Part shown: one piece after another, positions 9,925 to 20,373 of the stretch | Layout of the letters: each line of letters opens with the position of its first letter | How positions within the stretch are numbered: the first letter of the stretch is position 1 | DNA from: Folioceros fuciformis | Lineage: Eukaryota > Anthocerotophyta > Anthocerotopsida > Anthocerotales | DNA length: 26,915 nucleotides | Direction of reading: 5' to 3' | NCBI GenBank assembly: GCA_049999805.1 | Contig: JBNGIO010005928.1 | Coordinates: forward strand, 1 to 26,915 | Made by a program: the position numbers and the translations under genes | Notes under the pieces: model-generated | What the model was told of the DNA's origin: nothing | Database searches by the model: none | What the model saw: the letters and a program-made list of their open reading frames with translations, nothing else

Positions 9925-10941
9925 GGAACAAGTTAAGTACCAAGTTCCATATCGGAAATTCGTCCTTTAGTGGCCTCTGAATAGAATTCTTCGTCCGCAG
10001 ATATTGCCCTATCTGTTCCCGAGATGTTTGCCCACTGTCCAGCAAGAACTCGCAAACCACCACCCCATTCCACTTTGGTTTGTCCAGCAAGAACTAGCAA
10101 TTCCAAGCACTGCGGGGCTTACTTCATCCTAAAGAGGAAGGAGTGTGGCTTACCTCGTGGTGAAGGAAGTATGTAGTCTGACCTACTCTTGATTGAGAGG
10201 CAGCTGCTCATTCTGGGACCCACGTGTATCACTCATCTTCACAACTTATGTAGTTTAAAAACATTGGAACTCACCTTCAGAAGACTGGAGATTCAGCGAT
10301 TCTGACAGTAAGGGATGCAGTTCAGGAGGGCAGTAGGTTGGTGGTGTTTCATCAGGCCGTAGCGTAGCTTTGGCAAGCATGCAGCGCGCAAAGCAGGAGG
10401 CTTGCCAATTCCGACTCCCTGGAGTCGGTGTTTTCATTACCGAAACAGCTACCAATAAAATTTTATATTGAAAGGTATTATGTGGGCAGAGAAAAACAAG
10501 AAAGCAAATTGTCTTACCGGCATTGACATGTTTTTGGAATCCGCCACAGCCAGTATTTACCCAGTAAGTAAGAACATACTCCGGTTGTAAGGCAGAGAAG
10601 GTTGCAACTTGCGTGCCAAAAAGTCTGTGGAACGTGGGATACACAATGCTTTGGTTGGCACAGTTTCCACGCCCCACAGCCCGTGTTTTGGATCTCGCCG
10701 CTCATTGAAGGGGAACGATAACCAAATCGCCGGACGGGACGCATGTGAGGATCCGCAAGTCAGGCCTGGCTTTTAGCTGCTACCAAGCAGGGATTCGGGA
10801 GAGAGCCTATGGCGGTGGGTCGGCTGCAAATGCCGCCCACAGAGACTGAACTAGCACAGGCCGAGCGGGATCGAGATCGGAGAACGAGGCAGGGTAGTTG
10901 GCATTGATTTGAGCCGGAACTCGACCCGAGCTGTGCAAGAA
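9925..10941. promoter_or_regulatory. Divergent intergenic region, F-box and lectin kinase genes
   Basis: This region separates the F-box gene (-) from the lectin receptor kinase (+) and should contain both promoters. It holds a direct repeat of about 20 bp (10036-10055 and 10081-10100, one mismatch). On the - strand, 10680-10265 contains open stretches bounded by good donor sequences (GTAAGACA near 10517 and GTGAGTTCC near 10273). These may be 5' leader exons of the F-box gene or a small separate gene. No homology was recognised. Confidence 0.45.
10265..10680 (-). other. Possible unassigned - strand exons
   Basis: Two open stretches on the - strand are each followed by a consensus-like donor. 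One ends GGATTCCAAAAACATGTC before GTAAGAC. The other ends near 10274 with CCAGTCTTCTGAAG before GTGAGT and reads LRPDETPPTYCPPELHPLL in one frame. Between them is an AT-rich stretch ending in TTGGTAG, suitable as an intron of about 70 bp. I recognise no family. They could be leader exons of the F-box transcript, so the coding status is uncertain. Confidence 0.3.
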
Positions 10942-13114
10942 ATGCTGGCCACGATGGCGTTGGTCTTAGTTCTGAGGCTGGCATTGTGCACCGTCTTCTT
11001 CCCGCTTCTGCACGGGGCCAGCCCCTTACGAAGCTTTCAGGCAGATCCGAGGAACACTGGCGGGGTGGATCTGCTCCAGCTGCCTGCGGGGCAGACGTAC
11101 CTCGGCTTCCCCGCAGCCCAAGATCGGCATCTGACATCTGCCGCGGTGGCAACCAGATTGCTGCACGGAAGCCCCGTGCAATTCAAGGATGCGCAGAGCC
11201 GGGCGCTCTCCTTCAGCACGACCTTCCAGGTCTGGGCGGCGGGGGCGACCTTGGCGGGCTACCGGGATGGCAGCAACGTGCTGGAAGGGTTGGCCTTCGT
11301 CCTGGTGCCGGACACTGCCACCCAAGGCGCTGCTGGAGGCTACATGGGCGTGCTGGACTCGGGTCCCCCGTCGTCGTCCAATTCCAGCCAGACCTTCGCA
11401 GTGGAGATCGACACGTCCTTCACCTCCGAGTTCTCGGATCCGAGCTCCCCGCACATCGGCATCGACCTCAACACCATGACATCCTCCTCGTCTGCACCCA
11501 TCCCGTACGACTTCCCCGACTACGGCGCCGCGCTCTACGTCTGGATTGAGTACCACAGCCCGACGCAGGTCCTGGAAACCAGAGTCTCCAACAATCCCAA
11601 CCGGCCGAGCCAGCCCACGCTCGTGCAATCAGTCGGGCTCGAGAGCGTGCTGGAGGGTTCCATGTTTGTGGGGTTCTCGGCGGCTTTCAATCCGTGCTCC
11701 GGGCGGGACGATCGGGGTCAAGGCTGTGTTGGGTTTGTGGCGATCGAGAGATGGAGCTTCGAAACATTCGGGGCCGAGTCTTTGGCTGTCCCAGCATTGC
11801 TGCCGGAGAGGGAGTCGCCGTCCCAAAGAAACTTACGTACGCTGAAGGTGTTTGTGCTGGTGCTGGGGCTGGCTGTTGTCGTGGGGATTGGGCTGTGGGC
11901 CTACTTCCGGTGGGAGGACGAGCAGCTCGCGCGCAATGTGGGGTACGTCGGCAGGCATGGGGCGCGGGAGTTCGGGTANNNNNNNNNNNNNNNNNNNNNN
12001 NNNNNNNNNNNNNNNNNNNNNNNNNNNNNNNNNNNNNNNNNNNNNNNNNNNNNNNNNNNNNNNNNNNNNNNNNNNNNNCGGCTGTGAAGAGGGTGGGGGT
12101 GGAGTCCAGGGAGGAGGAGAGCCGATTTGTGGCGAGGGCGCAGGCTCTGGCGCGGGCTCGCCTCCGGCATGACAACCTGGTTCAGTTGTTGGGTTGGTGT
12201 TATGAGAAGCGCGAGCTTCTGCTGGTGTACGACTACATGCCTGGGGGTAGCCTAGATCGGCTTCTCTTCCAGGAGCACGGGTCTGCCTTGTCGTGGAAGA
12301 ACAGGTATGTTTCCACAATGTTTGTTGTTGGGATGGTACGAAAGGTGGGAAAATGAGAAGTTGTGATGTGACTGAATTATGGTGGGCTGTTTCCAGACTG
12401 AGGGCTGCGCGTGGGGTGGCCATGGCGGTGGTGTACTTGCATGAGGGAGCCCAGCAGCCGTTTCTGCACTGCAACATCAAGGCCAGCAACGTGATGCTGG
12501 ACGCCAAGTTCAATGCAAGGCTCGGTGATTTCGGGTTCCCTCGCGCTGCTCAACATAACCGAGCTGCCACTTTCGGCTACCGGGCTCCAGAACTTTACCG
12601 CTCGTCGGCAGGTGTGGAGGCTGAATGTGGATGACATGGTAGCAGTAGACACGCCTGTCTTCCCTTATGAGTTATGAAGTTTTCAAGCTTTGAAATGCAT
12701 GTGTGTGCAGATCAAGCAACTGCGGCAACGGATGTTTACAGCTATGGAGTCTTTCTTCTCGAGGTTGCGTCCGGGAGGGTGCCTCTGGACGTGCAAGCAC
12801 CGGAAGAGAAGGTCTTCTTGGTGGACTGGATATGGGAGCTCCATGCGCGGGGAAGGCTCATTGACGCAGCAGATGCTACACTGCATGGACAGTACGATGC
12901 GCAGGAGATGGCGATGTTGATGCGTCTAGGGCTGGTGTGCTGCCACCCCGATGCAAGTGCGAGGCCGTCCATGCGACAGGTTTTGATGATGTTTGATGGA
13001 GAGCTGCCTGCCCCTGACCTGCCTAAGTCCAGGCCAATGACAGCCTACAGTGACCAAGGGAAGGCTGAAATTGTGGAAGGGCTTAAGACGGAATCTGTCC
13101 TGCAGGTGAGCTAG
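10942..13114 (+). CDS. L-type lectin receptor-like kinase, probable pseudokinase
   Basis: This is a plasma-membrane receptor with an extracellular legume-lectin fold and a cytoplasmic kinase domain. The start at 10942 gives a hydrophobic signal peptide ([16 protein letters not shown]); 10954 is an alternative. The lectin domain covers about residues 30-280 ([24 protein letters not shown]), although the usual Asn of the metal loop is not evident. A membrane helix follows ([17 protein letters not shown]). Exon 1 runs into an assembly gap (11979-12078) that hides the glycine-rich loop. The kinase resumes at AVKRVG. Remaining exons: to 12304, 12397-12611 and 12711-13114, with introns of 92 and 99 bp. 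VAVK-type Lys and DFG are present. The HRD motif reads HCN, the helix-C Glu position in FVARAQAL is Arg, and the activation segment is short ([18 protein letters not shown]). Catalysis is therefore doubtful. Confidence 0.93.
11979..12078. other. Assembly gap of 100 N within the kinase gene
   Basis: A run of exactly 100 N is the usual placeholder for a gap of unknown size. It removes the start of the kinase domain. Codons end as TA before the gap and resume at GCT (12081) after it, so an intron-free true gap must be 3k+2 bases long, which 100 is not. Confidence 0.99.
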
Positions 13115-13169
13115 CGGCAACAGTGACTCGGTGCAGAACCCGTCAAGCGCATGCATAAACTGGAGTGCG

Positions 13170-13650
13170 ATGTCCACAGATTTGGAAACACATCATTGCT
13201 TCTCCAGTCTACGTCTTCTAGCTTTCTGGACTCACAACTCAAACTTCTGAGATCCGTGGTGGAGGTCACATTGGATGGCTCAACAGTTTGCCACAGGCAT
13301 CCCAGCAAAATTCCTAGTCTGCCAAAGGACCCTTACTTTATCCCCACGCAGTCCATTCCAGAAGTCCCTCACTTTCTTGCGAGGAAGTTGGAGCTCCAGG
13401 ACCAACAGTGGGCATTCGAACGTTATCAGCTTAAGGTGTGGGGTGCACTATTCCAAGGCATCAGGGAAAGCGTACCTGTAAAACTGAAGCATCCCCACAT
13501 TGGATTCCTACCGCACATTTGATGAAAACAAATGTCAGATGACTGGTCCAAGATTGGAAACTCTGCTGCTCCAGAATGAACTTGATGCAATGTCTACCTT
13601 GTGCGACTCCCCGTTGGATTTGCAGAATTGAAAAGTGGCATTGATTTGCT
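13170..13650 (-). pseudogene. Truncated duplicate of the formyltransferase 3' end
   Basis: This stretch is closely similar to 14096-14590, the last two exons, the intron between them and the 3' flank of the methionyl-tRNA formyltransferase gene. The intron borders (GTACGCTTTCCC donor; CTGGAG acceptor) and the final stop codon are retained, so it arose by DNA duplication rather than from an mRNA. It is broken. A deletion after GGGGAGTCGCA shifts the frame into a TGA just past GGACCAGTCATC. A separate 9-base loss removes part of the segment before the RDFWNGLRG-like motif. The upstream nine exons are absent. Similarity stops near 13650. Confidence 0.85.
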
Positions 13651-14200
13651 CTTCATTCCAAGAACTTCCAAGATAGGCTTGGAACCCACTATGCACTGAG
13701 GATTTGCAAACCACCTCTCCCACAAATGTTGCTCTGTATTTCAGGGACTACCAAAACACAATCTGGTGATCTTCACCCAAGTTATTGCTCTCGACTCTTT
13801 GACAAGCTTACTGCCTGAATTTTCTACACAAGGCTTCCAATTGATGTGATTCAGTTTTTCAGTAAAGGAATGAGTCATCAAAGCCATTGCTCTAGCCGTT
13901 TAAGCTGATCTCCTAATTCTAAGGATCCGCGTACACCACCCATCGGTGCTTGCATGGATCTTCAAAAGGGCAGTCACTATCTTAATTTTTTCCTTTTTTA
14001 CTTCTTTCACCTTTGATAATGACCTTACTCTGCCCTATTAGGAAGACGTCAATGTACCGTGACATTATGCATGATACTTGTTGCCATCTTGCATGACAGT
14101 TCACAGATTTGAAAAGACATCGTTGCGTCTCCAGTCCACGTCTTCTAGCTTTCTGGACACACAACTCATCTCTTTGAAATCCGAGATGACATTGGATCGC
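13651..14200. other. Spacer between formyltransferase gene and its partial copy
   Basis: About 440 bp of unique, AT-leaning sequence (13651-14095) separates the two similar blocks. It is followed by the 3' flank of the intact gene, which is itself part of the duplicated block. I see no gene, terminal repeat or target-site duplication in the spacer. Confidence 0.5.
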
Positions 14201-16398
14201 TCAAGACTTTCCCACAGGCATCCCAGCAAAATTCCTAGTCTGCCAAAGGACCCTAACTTCATCCCCACGCAGTCCATTCCAGAAGTCTCTTGCGGACATC
14301 ACTTTCTTGCCAGGAGGTTGGAGCTCCCGAACCTATCAACAATGGGCATACGGACGTTGTCAGCTTCAGGTGTGGGGGTGCACTGCTCCAAGGCATCAGG
14401 GAAAACGTACCTCTAAAACTGAGCCATCCCCACATCGGATTGCCAACGCATCTTTAATGAGAACAACTTTGTCAGAGGACTGGTCCAAGACTGGAAACTC
14501 TGCTCCAGAATGAACTCTTGAGGTTATGACCTTGACGACTACCTCCTGCGACTCCCCGTTGGATTTGCAAAGCTGAAAAGTGGCCTTCGTGCCAGGCCAT
14601 TCCGCAAAAGCCCTAACCTGTTACAATGTGCAGAAGGGACTGTGTCAGCTCCATCACTATACTCTGCATTATGGCACTTTGTGGTAACACGTGTCGATGG
14701 TAGTACCTTATTGTGGAGCACACTGGCGGCTTCGTCAAAGGACAGCCAAGCCTCATCGGCAGTAACCTGATCGTTACAAAAACACGTTAGTGCTTGTACA
14801 GATGCAGCACTTCCGTCAGCTCTGCAGATGCATACAAAACCTTGGGTGCATGTGTGGCCCGCAAATGGTCTTGCTCTGTAGCGTTCTGCTTCGCTGTTCC
14901 ATCTAAGATGGATGGAAGCTCCCTCAGCAGCAGCCTTGTTCCTGAAAATGTGGGTAACGGGTTCACAATTTGCCTCAGAAGGTTGCGAATAGGAAAAAAA
15001 AACTGAATGCCAAGCTTTCATTTGCACGCAGTGATTTGCCCCGTTTGAACACACACCTATGGCAAAAAGCCTTTGCAGGGCATCTGGTGCCTACACAAAT
15101 CAGCCTCCAGCTTATCAGTAAACACAGCTATAGGTCGGATATCCACTTTCGTTTCAACTACAGTCACACATGGGAGTCTTACGTTTCCAAACGAAATAGA
15201 TTCTAAAGCAAACACACCTTGATCGCTGAGTCCACTTCAAAACTTTCCGATGCAATAATGGGCCCTGCATCCATAGTACGTACTGTGTATGCAACTGTGA
15301 CTCCTGTAACAGCCACACCATCCTGAAGTACAAAACGAAGCGTAATCACCATCTTGTGGGAGTTAGCTGCTTAGCTGTTGTGAGGCCATTACAGAAAGGC
15401 ATGGGAAACTCACAGGAAATCCCAATTAAAAATGAACAATGACAGCATCCCACCACCAACAAGAAGAAACGAAGTCGCCGACCTGGAGAGCACGTTGAAC
15501 AGGAGCTGCTCCCCTATACAGAGGTAGCAAGCTTGGGTGGATATTGACCGTCCCTGCATGCACAAGACGCACTTAGGTTGGACAACATTCTAACAAGCAA
15601 CGAGAACAACCAGCACGGTGTTCAACGGCAGCATGGCTACCATAAGAAGGTATGTCGAGGAATCTTTTTGGGAGATAATTGCCATATGCCGCTGTAATGC
15701 AGACTGCTGGATTTAAAGCCCTCAGTTCTGCCAAGAAATTTTCCTGCAGAGATCAGACAAGCGGAAGCTTTCTCCTAACAATCATATGGATACAAAAAAC
15801 CGAGCTCATTACAGAATTCAGCAAAAAAGGGGGAAAAGACAAGAAAATAAATGGCCGCAAGAAAATGAGGTCTTTAACAACAGGAAATGCGGATGGAATG
15901 TACCTCTTTTGCAGTTTCAGGGGAGAAAATCAAGGAGGGAGGGAAATCTCGTTCTATTGCCCGCTGAGCGACAGGAGATGGGAGCTGCTTCCTGCCTCGG
16001 CCTCTAATAGAAGGAGGTTGAGTAACTATTCCTGCTACCTACGTTGGAGAAGCATTCCATATTAGGTGGTCTTGGGGAAGGAACTCTTAAACCCTGAACC
16101 CTTCAAAATAACGGAGAGAGTGAAACCTCAAAGACCGAGCTCGCTTCTTTCGCAGCGTCCAGCAGCGAGTCCAACACGCCAGCTGCAACCTACCAGGCAG
16201 ATTCTGTTCAGTGATTGGAACCGTACGTGAGCAAATCAACTAAGTCATCGGCAAAATTCAAAGAAGCAGAATAGAGTCAAACACCTGAGGCGTGCCAAGG
16301 AAGACCAGCGATTTTTTTGAGGGTTTGTCACTGCCATGACAGCATCTGACCGGATTCAAGCATCGCCACGGTCGTGAGGCAGACAGCCTGGACGACAT
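14201..16398 (-). CDS. FMT: Methionyl-tRNA formyltransferase, organellar
   Basis: This enzyme transfers a formyl group from 10-formyltetrahydrofolate to initiator Met-tRNA for plastid or mitochondrial translation. Exons on the - strand: 16398-16285, 16189-16127, 16038-15904, 15743-15641, 15553-15483, 15322-15218, 15090-15057, 14941-14841, 14766-14707, 14617-14411 and 14323-14201. They total 1116 nt (371 residues) and all phases agree. The first 28 residues ([16 protein letters not shown] and on) look like a transit peptide. The N-domain begins [20 protein letters not shown], followed by [20 protein letters not shown] and [18 protein letters not shown]. The catalytic segment is [20 protein letters not shown], with the family Asn and His; the Asp is in [10 protein letters not shown]. 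The C-domain has [28 protein letters not shown] and [15 protein letters not shown]. Introns are 74-160 bp. The gene is divergent from the PP4R2 gene, with only 312 bp between start codons. Confidence 0.96.
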
Positions 16399-16710
16399 CG
16401 AGAGCATCATAGCATCCAAGGCAGGAATAGAGCCCTAACATCGGTCTCGATATTCTAGGGCTCCTGAAGACTCTGGTGAAGCAAGCCAAAATTCACGAGG
16501 ATGAGGAGTCTAAGCCGGCAGCATGGATAAGCGCAGCTGGATATTGCAGTGTCCCAAGATCGCTGATGTGGGTCTGGACTGTGCTTGCCACTAATTTTCG
16601 TAGAATTTCAGGGGAGAACCCAATGCAGGCCTCAACAGACATTCCAGGAGCATCTGCGTTGTCCGACTTTTGCAAGTACAACCTGCCACTCATGCCGAGT
16701 ATTTGAATTG
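16399..16710. promoter_or_regulatory. Short divergent promoter region, FMT and PP4R2 genes
   Basis: Only 312 bp lie between the two divergent start codons, so the two genes probably share a bidirectional promoter. The + strand has open stretches here (for example 16457-16550, reading LLKTLVKQAKIHEDEESKP) that contain no family motif and cannot be joined in frame to the PP4R2 exons. I treat them as leader sequence. Confidence 0.5.
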
Positions 16711-18319
16711 ATGGAACTGTATGCTCTACTGAATCTGTATTCTGGTACGGGCTACTATCCACTTGTCCGGTCTCTGTCTGACGATGATGCTCACAAGCCA
16801 GATCGTTGGGGCGCAGGCAGGATGATTCAGGAAGAGTTTACTCGAAAGAGCTAGCAGATATCATAGAAGTGATTGCTGCTTATGGGAAGTACTGGTGAGA
16901 TGTTTGCCTTTCATTGAATTGACGCTTTCGTCTACGGGATCCGATCGTTTCTGATTGCTATCGCCGTCATGGCTCCTGATGTAAAATGGCTTTCTCCAGG
17001 CATGATTGGTTCGATCTAAAAGTTTTGCTCGCTTTCCGCTTGCAGCAGGTGACTCATCAATATTACCTTGTTTGCAGTGCATCCAACTGAAACCTGGGGG
17101 AGGAGCAGGGATCAATAGTGAATAATCTGACCTTGAAATGTATTTTGCAGATTCTGCAGAAGTATTATGAAGCCCACACGTCCGCTGTTGGCCCTCCAAA
17201 GCCACTGGTTACAGGGGAAACTTTCGAAGAGCTATGTAACAGACTCTTAGGAAGTATGTGGCCAGCTTTACTGCGTGGGTCTTGGATGTATATGCTTGCA
17301 TTTGGCTGCATGCTTTCTTAATGGTCTGCAATTTGTCGCCTGTCAGGCCTGGACGCTTTTGACTCCGGACCACCCTTCACTCTTCAGCGGCTTTGTGAGG
17401 TATTCCTTTCCCATCAATTGGAGTTTTTTCATCAAAATTCCAATCGCTGCTTGGTGGATTCAACAAATTAGCCCGTTCTTGGTTCATCGAACCTGCCGTC
17501 TGCAATCTGTTGATTTCAATTGCCTTTGGTGGCACTTATATGCCTAGATTTTGCTCAACCCAGAGGCAATATATCCCAACCTGGACAAGGTGGGGCTAGC
17601 GTTTGAGAAGGTAAGAAACCATTCGTTTTTCCAAACCCCTTTCAGATCAGAATGAGGAGCACAGAGAAGTTGGTAGATGAGAAGTGGTGGCAATCGATAG
17701 AATTGAGCTTTGAGATTCAAAATGACTGAGTGTGGCTCATTATCTCCAGCTTTTACTTGTGACGTCCACTATTTCAAGATGCCAGGAACCCTATCCCTCG
17801 TCTCTTCCTCCAGTGAAGCAACTAGAGAGGAAGCCAGTTCCTGTCAAGGTTATCTCTGACCATGAGTTCGAACAAAGGGCCAAAGCTGCAACGCAGAACC
17901 AAGACATTTCTAACGCCGAACCGAATGAGGAGATACCCTGGGGAAAAAAGTATGGGCGGACAGCTGTAGAGAACGGGATTCCAACAGCTATTACATTCGT
18001 GAAGGAAGCCGGTGAAGATATGGAAGTGGAGGTGGAGTTGGATGAACCAACCTCAACTGAAATGGAAATCGAAGGCGCTTCTGAGAAAGTATCTGGAGAC
18101 GGGCAGGAAGCCTTGCCGGAAGAGGCCCTGGCTGACCCCAGCCCCGCGGCTGCCACGAACGAGTCCGAGACTTCAATGGAAGAGGTTCCTGAAGCAGCGG
18201 AAGAAGTCCCTGCTGTGGAAGAAGACAAAATGGAGGAAGGATCCTCATCAGATGCTGTTCAGGAGGGGTTAGGCCATGCAAGTACAGCTTGCATCACAAT
18301 AGATCCACTAGTAGTCTGA
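16711..18319 (+). CDS. PPP4R2: Protein phosphatase 4 regulatory subunit 2 (PPP4R2/PP4R2L)
   Basis: R2 subunits bind and direct the catalytic subunit of the nuclear/cytosolic serine/threonine phosphatase PP4. My exon model: 16711-16718, 16817-16894, 17000-17048, 17151-17253, 17347-17399, 17548-17610 and 17750-18319, totalling 924 nt (307 residues) with consistent phase. The conserved N-terminal half reads ELADIIEVIAAYGKYWHDW, then FDLKVLLAFRLQQILQKYY, GETFEELCNRLLGSLDAFD, SGPPFTLQRLCEILLNP and IYPNLDKVGLAFEK, followed by LLLVTSTIS. This matches the family core (PPFTLQRLCE is the hallmark). The C-terminal third is acidic and low complexity (MEVEVELDEPTSTEMEIE; PEAAEEVPAVEEDKMEEG), as in relatives. 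The first coding exon (ATGGAACT, 8 nt) is inferred only from phase and splice sites and is the weakest part. The gene converges with IspF. Confidence 0.93.
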
Positions 18320-18643
18320 ATAGAGTGAGGCAACAAGTGGAAATTTAATGGTGTGCAACTAGATGCCTTCTAAGAGTTTAGGGGTATCCCGATGCTAAGT
18401 TCCTTGTGCTGACCCTTTGATATTGAAATGCACGTAGGGTGCAGAGAGTTGAGTTGTTGAGGTCAAATATTCAGGCCGGGGTGTTGTGAGTCGGGTCTTG
18501 ATTCCATTCAAGCTGTTGTTACATCTTCAGGAGGAAATAAGGGGGGACGAAACGCTGCAGTATTTACTACATAAAATTTCGGGGAGCAACCCCCAACTAC
18601 TGTACAGTGAAGTAATGTTAAAGGCGGAACTCCTTTCCTCAGA
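18320..18643. other. Convergent 3' region between PP4R2 and IspF genes
   Basis: These 324 bp lie between two stop codons of converging genes and must hold both 3' untranslated regions and polyadenylation sites. I see no further gene. The + strand open frame beginning near 18486 overlaps the IspF last exon and is a shadow of it. Confidence 0.6.
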
Positions 18644-19647
18644 TCATTTTTTCATGAGAAGCACCACGGTGTGTGCCGCTATGCTTCGATTCTCACCCAG
18701 GCTGTCCACCTTCTCGTGTGTCTTGGCCTTGATGTTGAGCACAGATGCATCCACATCCAGCAACTCCACTAAGTTGGCCAGGATAGCCGGTTTGTGAGGA
18801 CTCAGCTTCGGTCTCTGTGCGATGATGGTGGCATCTAAATTTCCGATCTCGTAGCCTGCCTCGTGCATGCGCCTAACCTGCAGCATATAACAAGATCACT
18901 GCATCAGGTGCCGATCAGGGCACTCAAATATCCCCGGAAACATTGGAAAGGACCGAAACAAGCAGCTACTCACAGCCTCCTTGATGAAAACCGACGATGG
19001 TGCTCCTTTCCAAGTGGGATCCGTGTCAGGAAAGAGCTGACCGATGTCTGGCAGCCCCAGCGCTCCCAAGATGGCATCCACAATACAGTGCAGCAACACA
19101 TCCCCTGCAGACCACGCAGTCAAACCTCCGCTTCACCGCACTCCCTCGAAAGTCACAAACACAGGCACACCAAAACGCTTCTTCGTACCATCGGAGTGCG
19201 CTTCGCAGCCGCGTTCATGCGGAATGTTCACTCCCCCGATGATGAGAGGATACCCCGGCTCCAGCCGATGCAGGTCGAAGCCATGCCCTACTCTGAACGG
19301 CAGGACCGGCACCTTCCTAGACTTCGCAACCTTGGGCTCCGCATCCACAGCCGTGCTGGCAACCTGGCACACAAATCGCTCCCTTCTTTGCTCCGGCCCG
19401 CTGGCCAAGTGGCTCGTCCATCCTCCCCTCGACTGCAAGCTGCACGAAGGAGCCTCAGCCGCTGCGTCGCAAAGTAACACAATCCAGCCGAAAAATCCCG
19501 AATTTCGGGCCAGTACAAGAAGCAGTACCTGAATCCCAGTCGCAGCTGCTGCTGGCCTGCCGCCGCCTCCCTCCACGAATGTGCCGGGGAGCTCCGCACG
19601 AGCTCGATCCCGCAGCGCACAGACGCAGCCATCCCAAGCGTCGCCAT
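18644..19647 (-). CDS. ISPF: 2-C-methyl-D-erythritol 2,4-cyclodiphosphate synthase
   Basis: IspF makes the cyclic diphosphate intermediate of the plastid MEP isoprenoid pathway from CDP-ME-2-phosphate, releasing CMP. Exons on the - strand: 19647-19529, 19439-19189, 19104-18974 and 18877-18644, totalling 735 nt (244 residues) with all phases consistent and introns of 89, 84 and 96 bp. The N-terminal 85 residues ([20 protein letters not shown] and on) look like a plastid transit peptide. The catalytic domain begins [20 protein letters not shown] with the metal-binding Asp and His. It continues [22 protein letters not shown] (third ligand His), [33 protein letters not shown] and [20 protein letters not shown]. 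Length and motif order are normal and no key residue is missing. An alternative start at 19632 would shorten the transit peptide by five residues. Confidence 0.97.
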
Positions 19648-20373
19648 GCCTGGGAGCCAAGCGTCACTGCTCGCAGAGTGTCGGAGGGATGCAGGTGCCC
19701 GGGTGTGAGTCAAGTCCGGGAGTCTTGCTTTACGAAAATGAAGGACGCAGAGCGGACAGTCTCCAACCAGACAAGACGCACAGAGGAGAGGGGAGCGAAG
19801 TGGAGGCCAAACATGAGCGCTTTGTGGATTCCCAGAGCCGAGATGCTGCTGGTAGCGCTCCAACGTGCTATATACATTTCCTCACACCTGCGCCTCGAGT
19901 GGGTGGAGTCCTATGCAGTTCACCCGCCAGTCAAACTACAGGTGCACATTAAATGAGTTTCCAACGTTTCACCTGTTTCTAGCTGTTTCGGCTAATGTTA
20001 TTACATACTGTCGAGAAAACCAGTATCTAACCATAATGTCAAGTCACACAACATACAACCGTTAAACTCAGGAACAATACAAAATAGGAGACAACGTGAA
20101 TATTCGAGGATATATCCAATATCTACCAGCTAGGCTCCTCCACGTTACCGTGGCATCTTGTCATTCAATCCAAGTCTGGAGACTGGAACCTACGGTCTGC
20201 TCCGGACACATTTGGTAAGCTTCGGCTACCGATGTTACAGTCTGTGCGTTTGCGATACCAGTGCGCCTTCTCTGCAGCCGGCTCCGATGGAATGCGAATC
20301 TGGAGTCGTGGAACTTGCGCAGCAGGCTAGATAACCTCACCTGCCATTGGTGTTCTTGCAGGACAAGGAAAAA
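19648..20373. promoter_or_regulatory. Divergent intergenic region, IspF and Tat-signal protein genes
   Basis: These 726 bp separate the start codons of two divergent genes for probable plastid proteins. Both promoters must lie here. A GCTATATACA stretch at about 19867 resembles a TATA element but is far from both start codons. No gene was found. The GC-rich part next to IspF gives spurious open frames on both strands. Confidence 0.5.

Noticed and set aside
11026-11628. Long - strand and alternative + strand frames across the lectin domain exon
   Set aside because: They are shadows in GC-rich codons; the + frame shows a full lectin domain.
13151-13522. Two similar + strand open frames (13151-13522 and 14078-14416) that first looked like a duplicated unknown gene
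   Set aside because: Both are antisense to the last exons of the formyltransferase gene and its broken copy; the - strand reading matches a known family with intron borders.
13170-14590. Direct repeats as long terminal repeats of a small retroelement
   Set aside because: The repeats contain exons of a known gene, lack TG...CA ends, and no primer-binding site or target duplication is seen.
14539-15054. Single 171-codon - strand open frame
   Set aside because: It runs through several exons and introns of the formyltransferase in mixed frames.
15679-16065. + strand 128-codon frame resembling an F-box/kelch fragment
   Set aside because: It is antisense to formyltransferase exons 3 and 4, which match the family exactly.
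16476-16706. + strand frame with LLKTLVKQAKIHEDEESKP as an N-terminal extension of PP4R2
   Set aside because: It cannot be joined in frame to the first conserved exon without breaking splice rules, and relatives have short N-termini.
18863-19532. Long + strand frames opposite IspF
   Set aside because: They are antisense to verified IspF exons.
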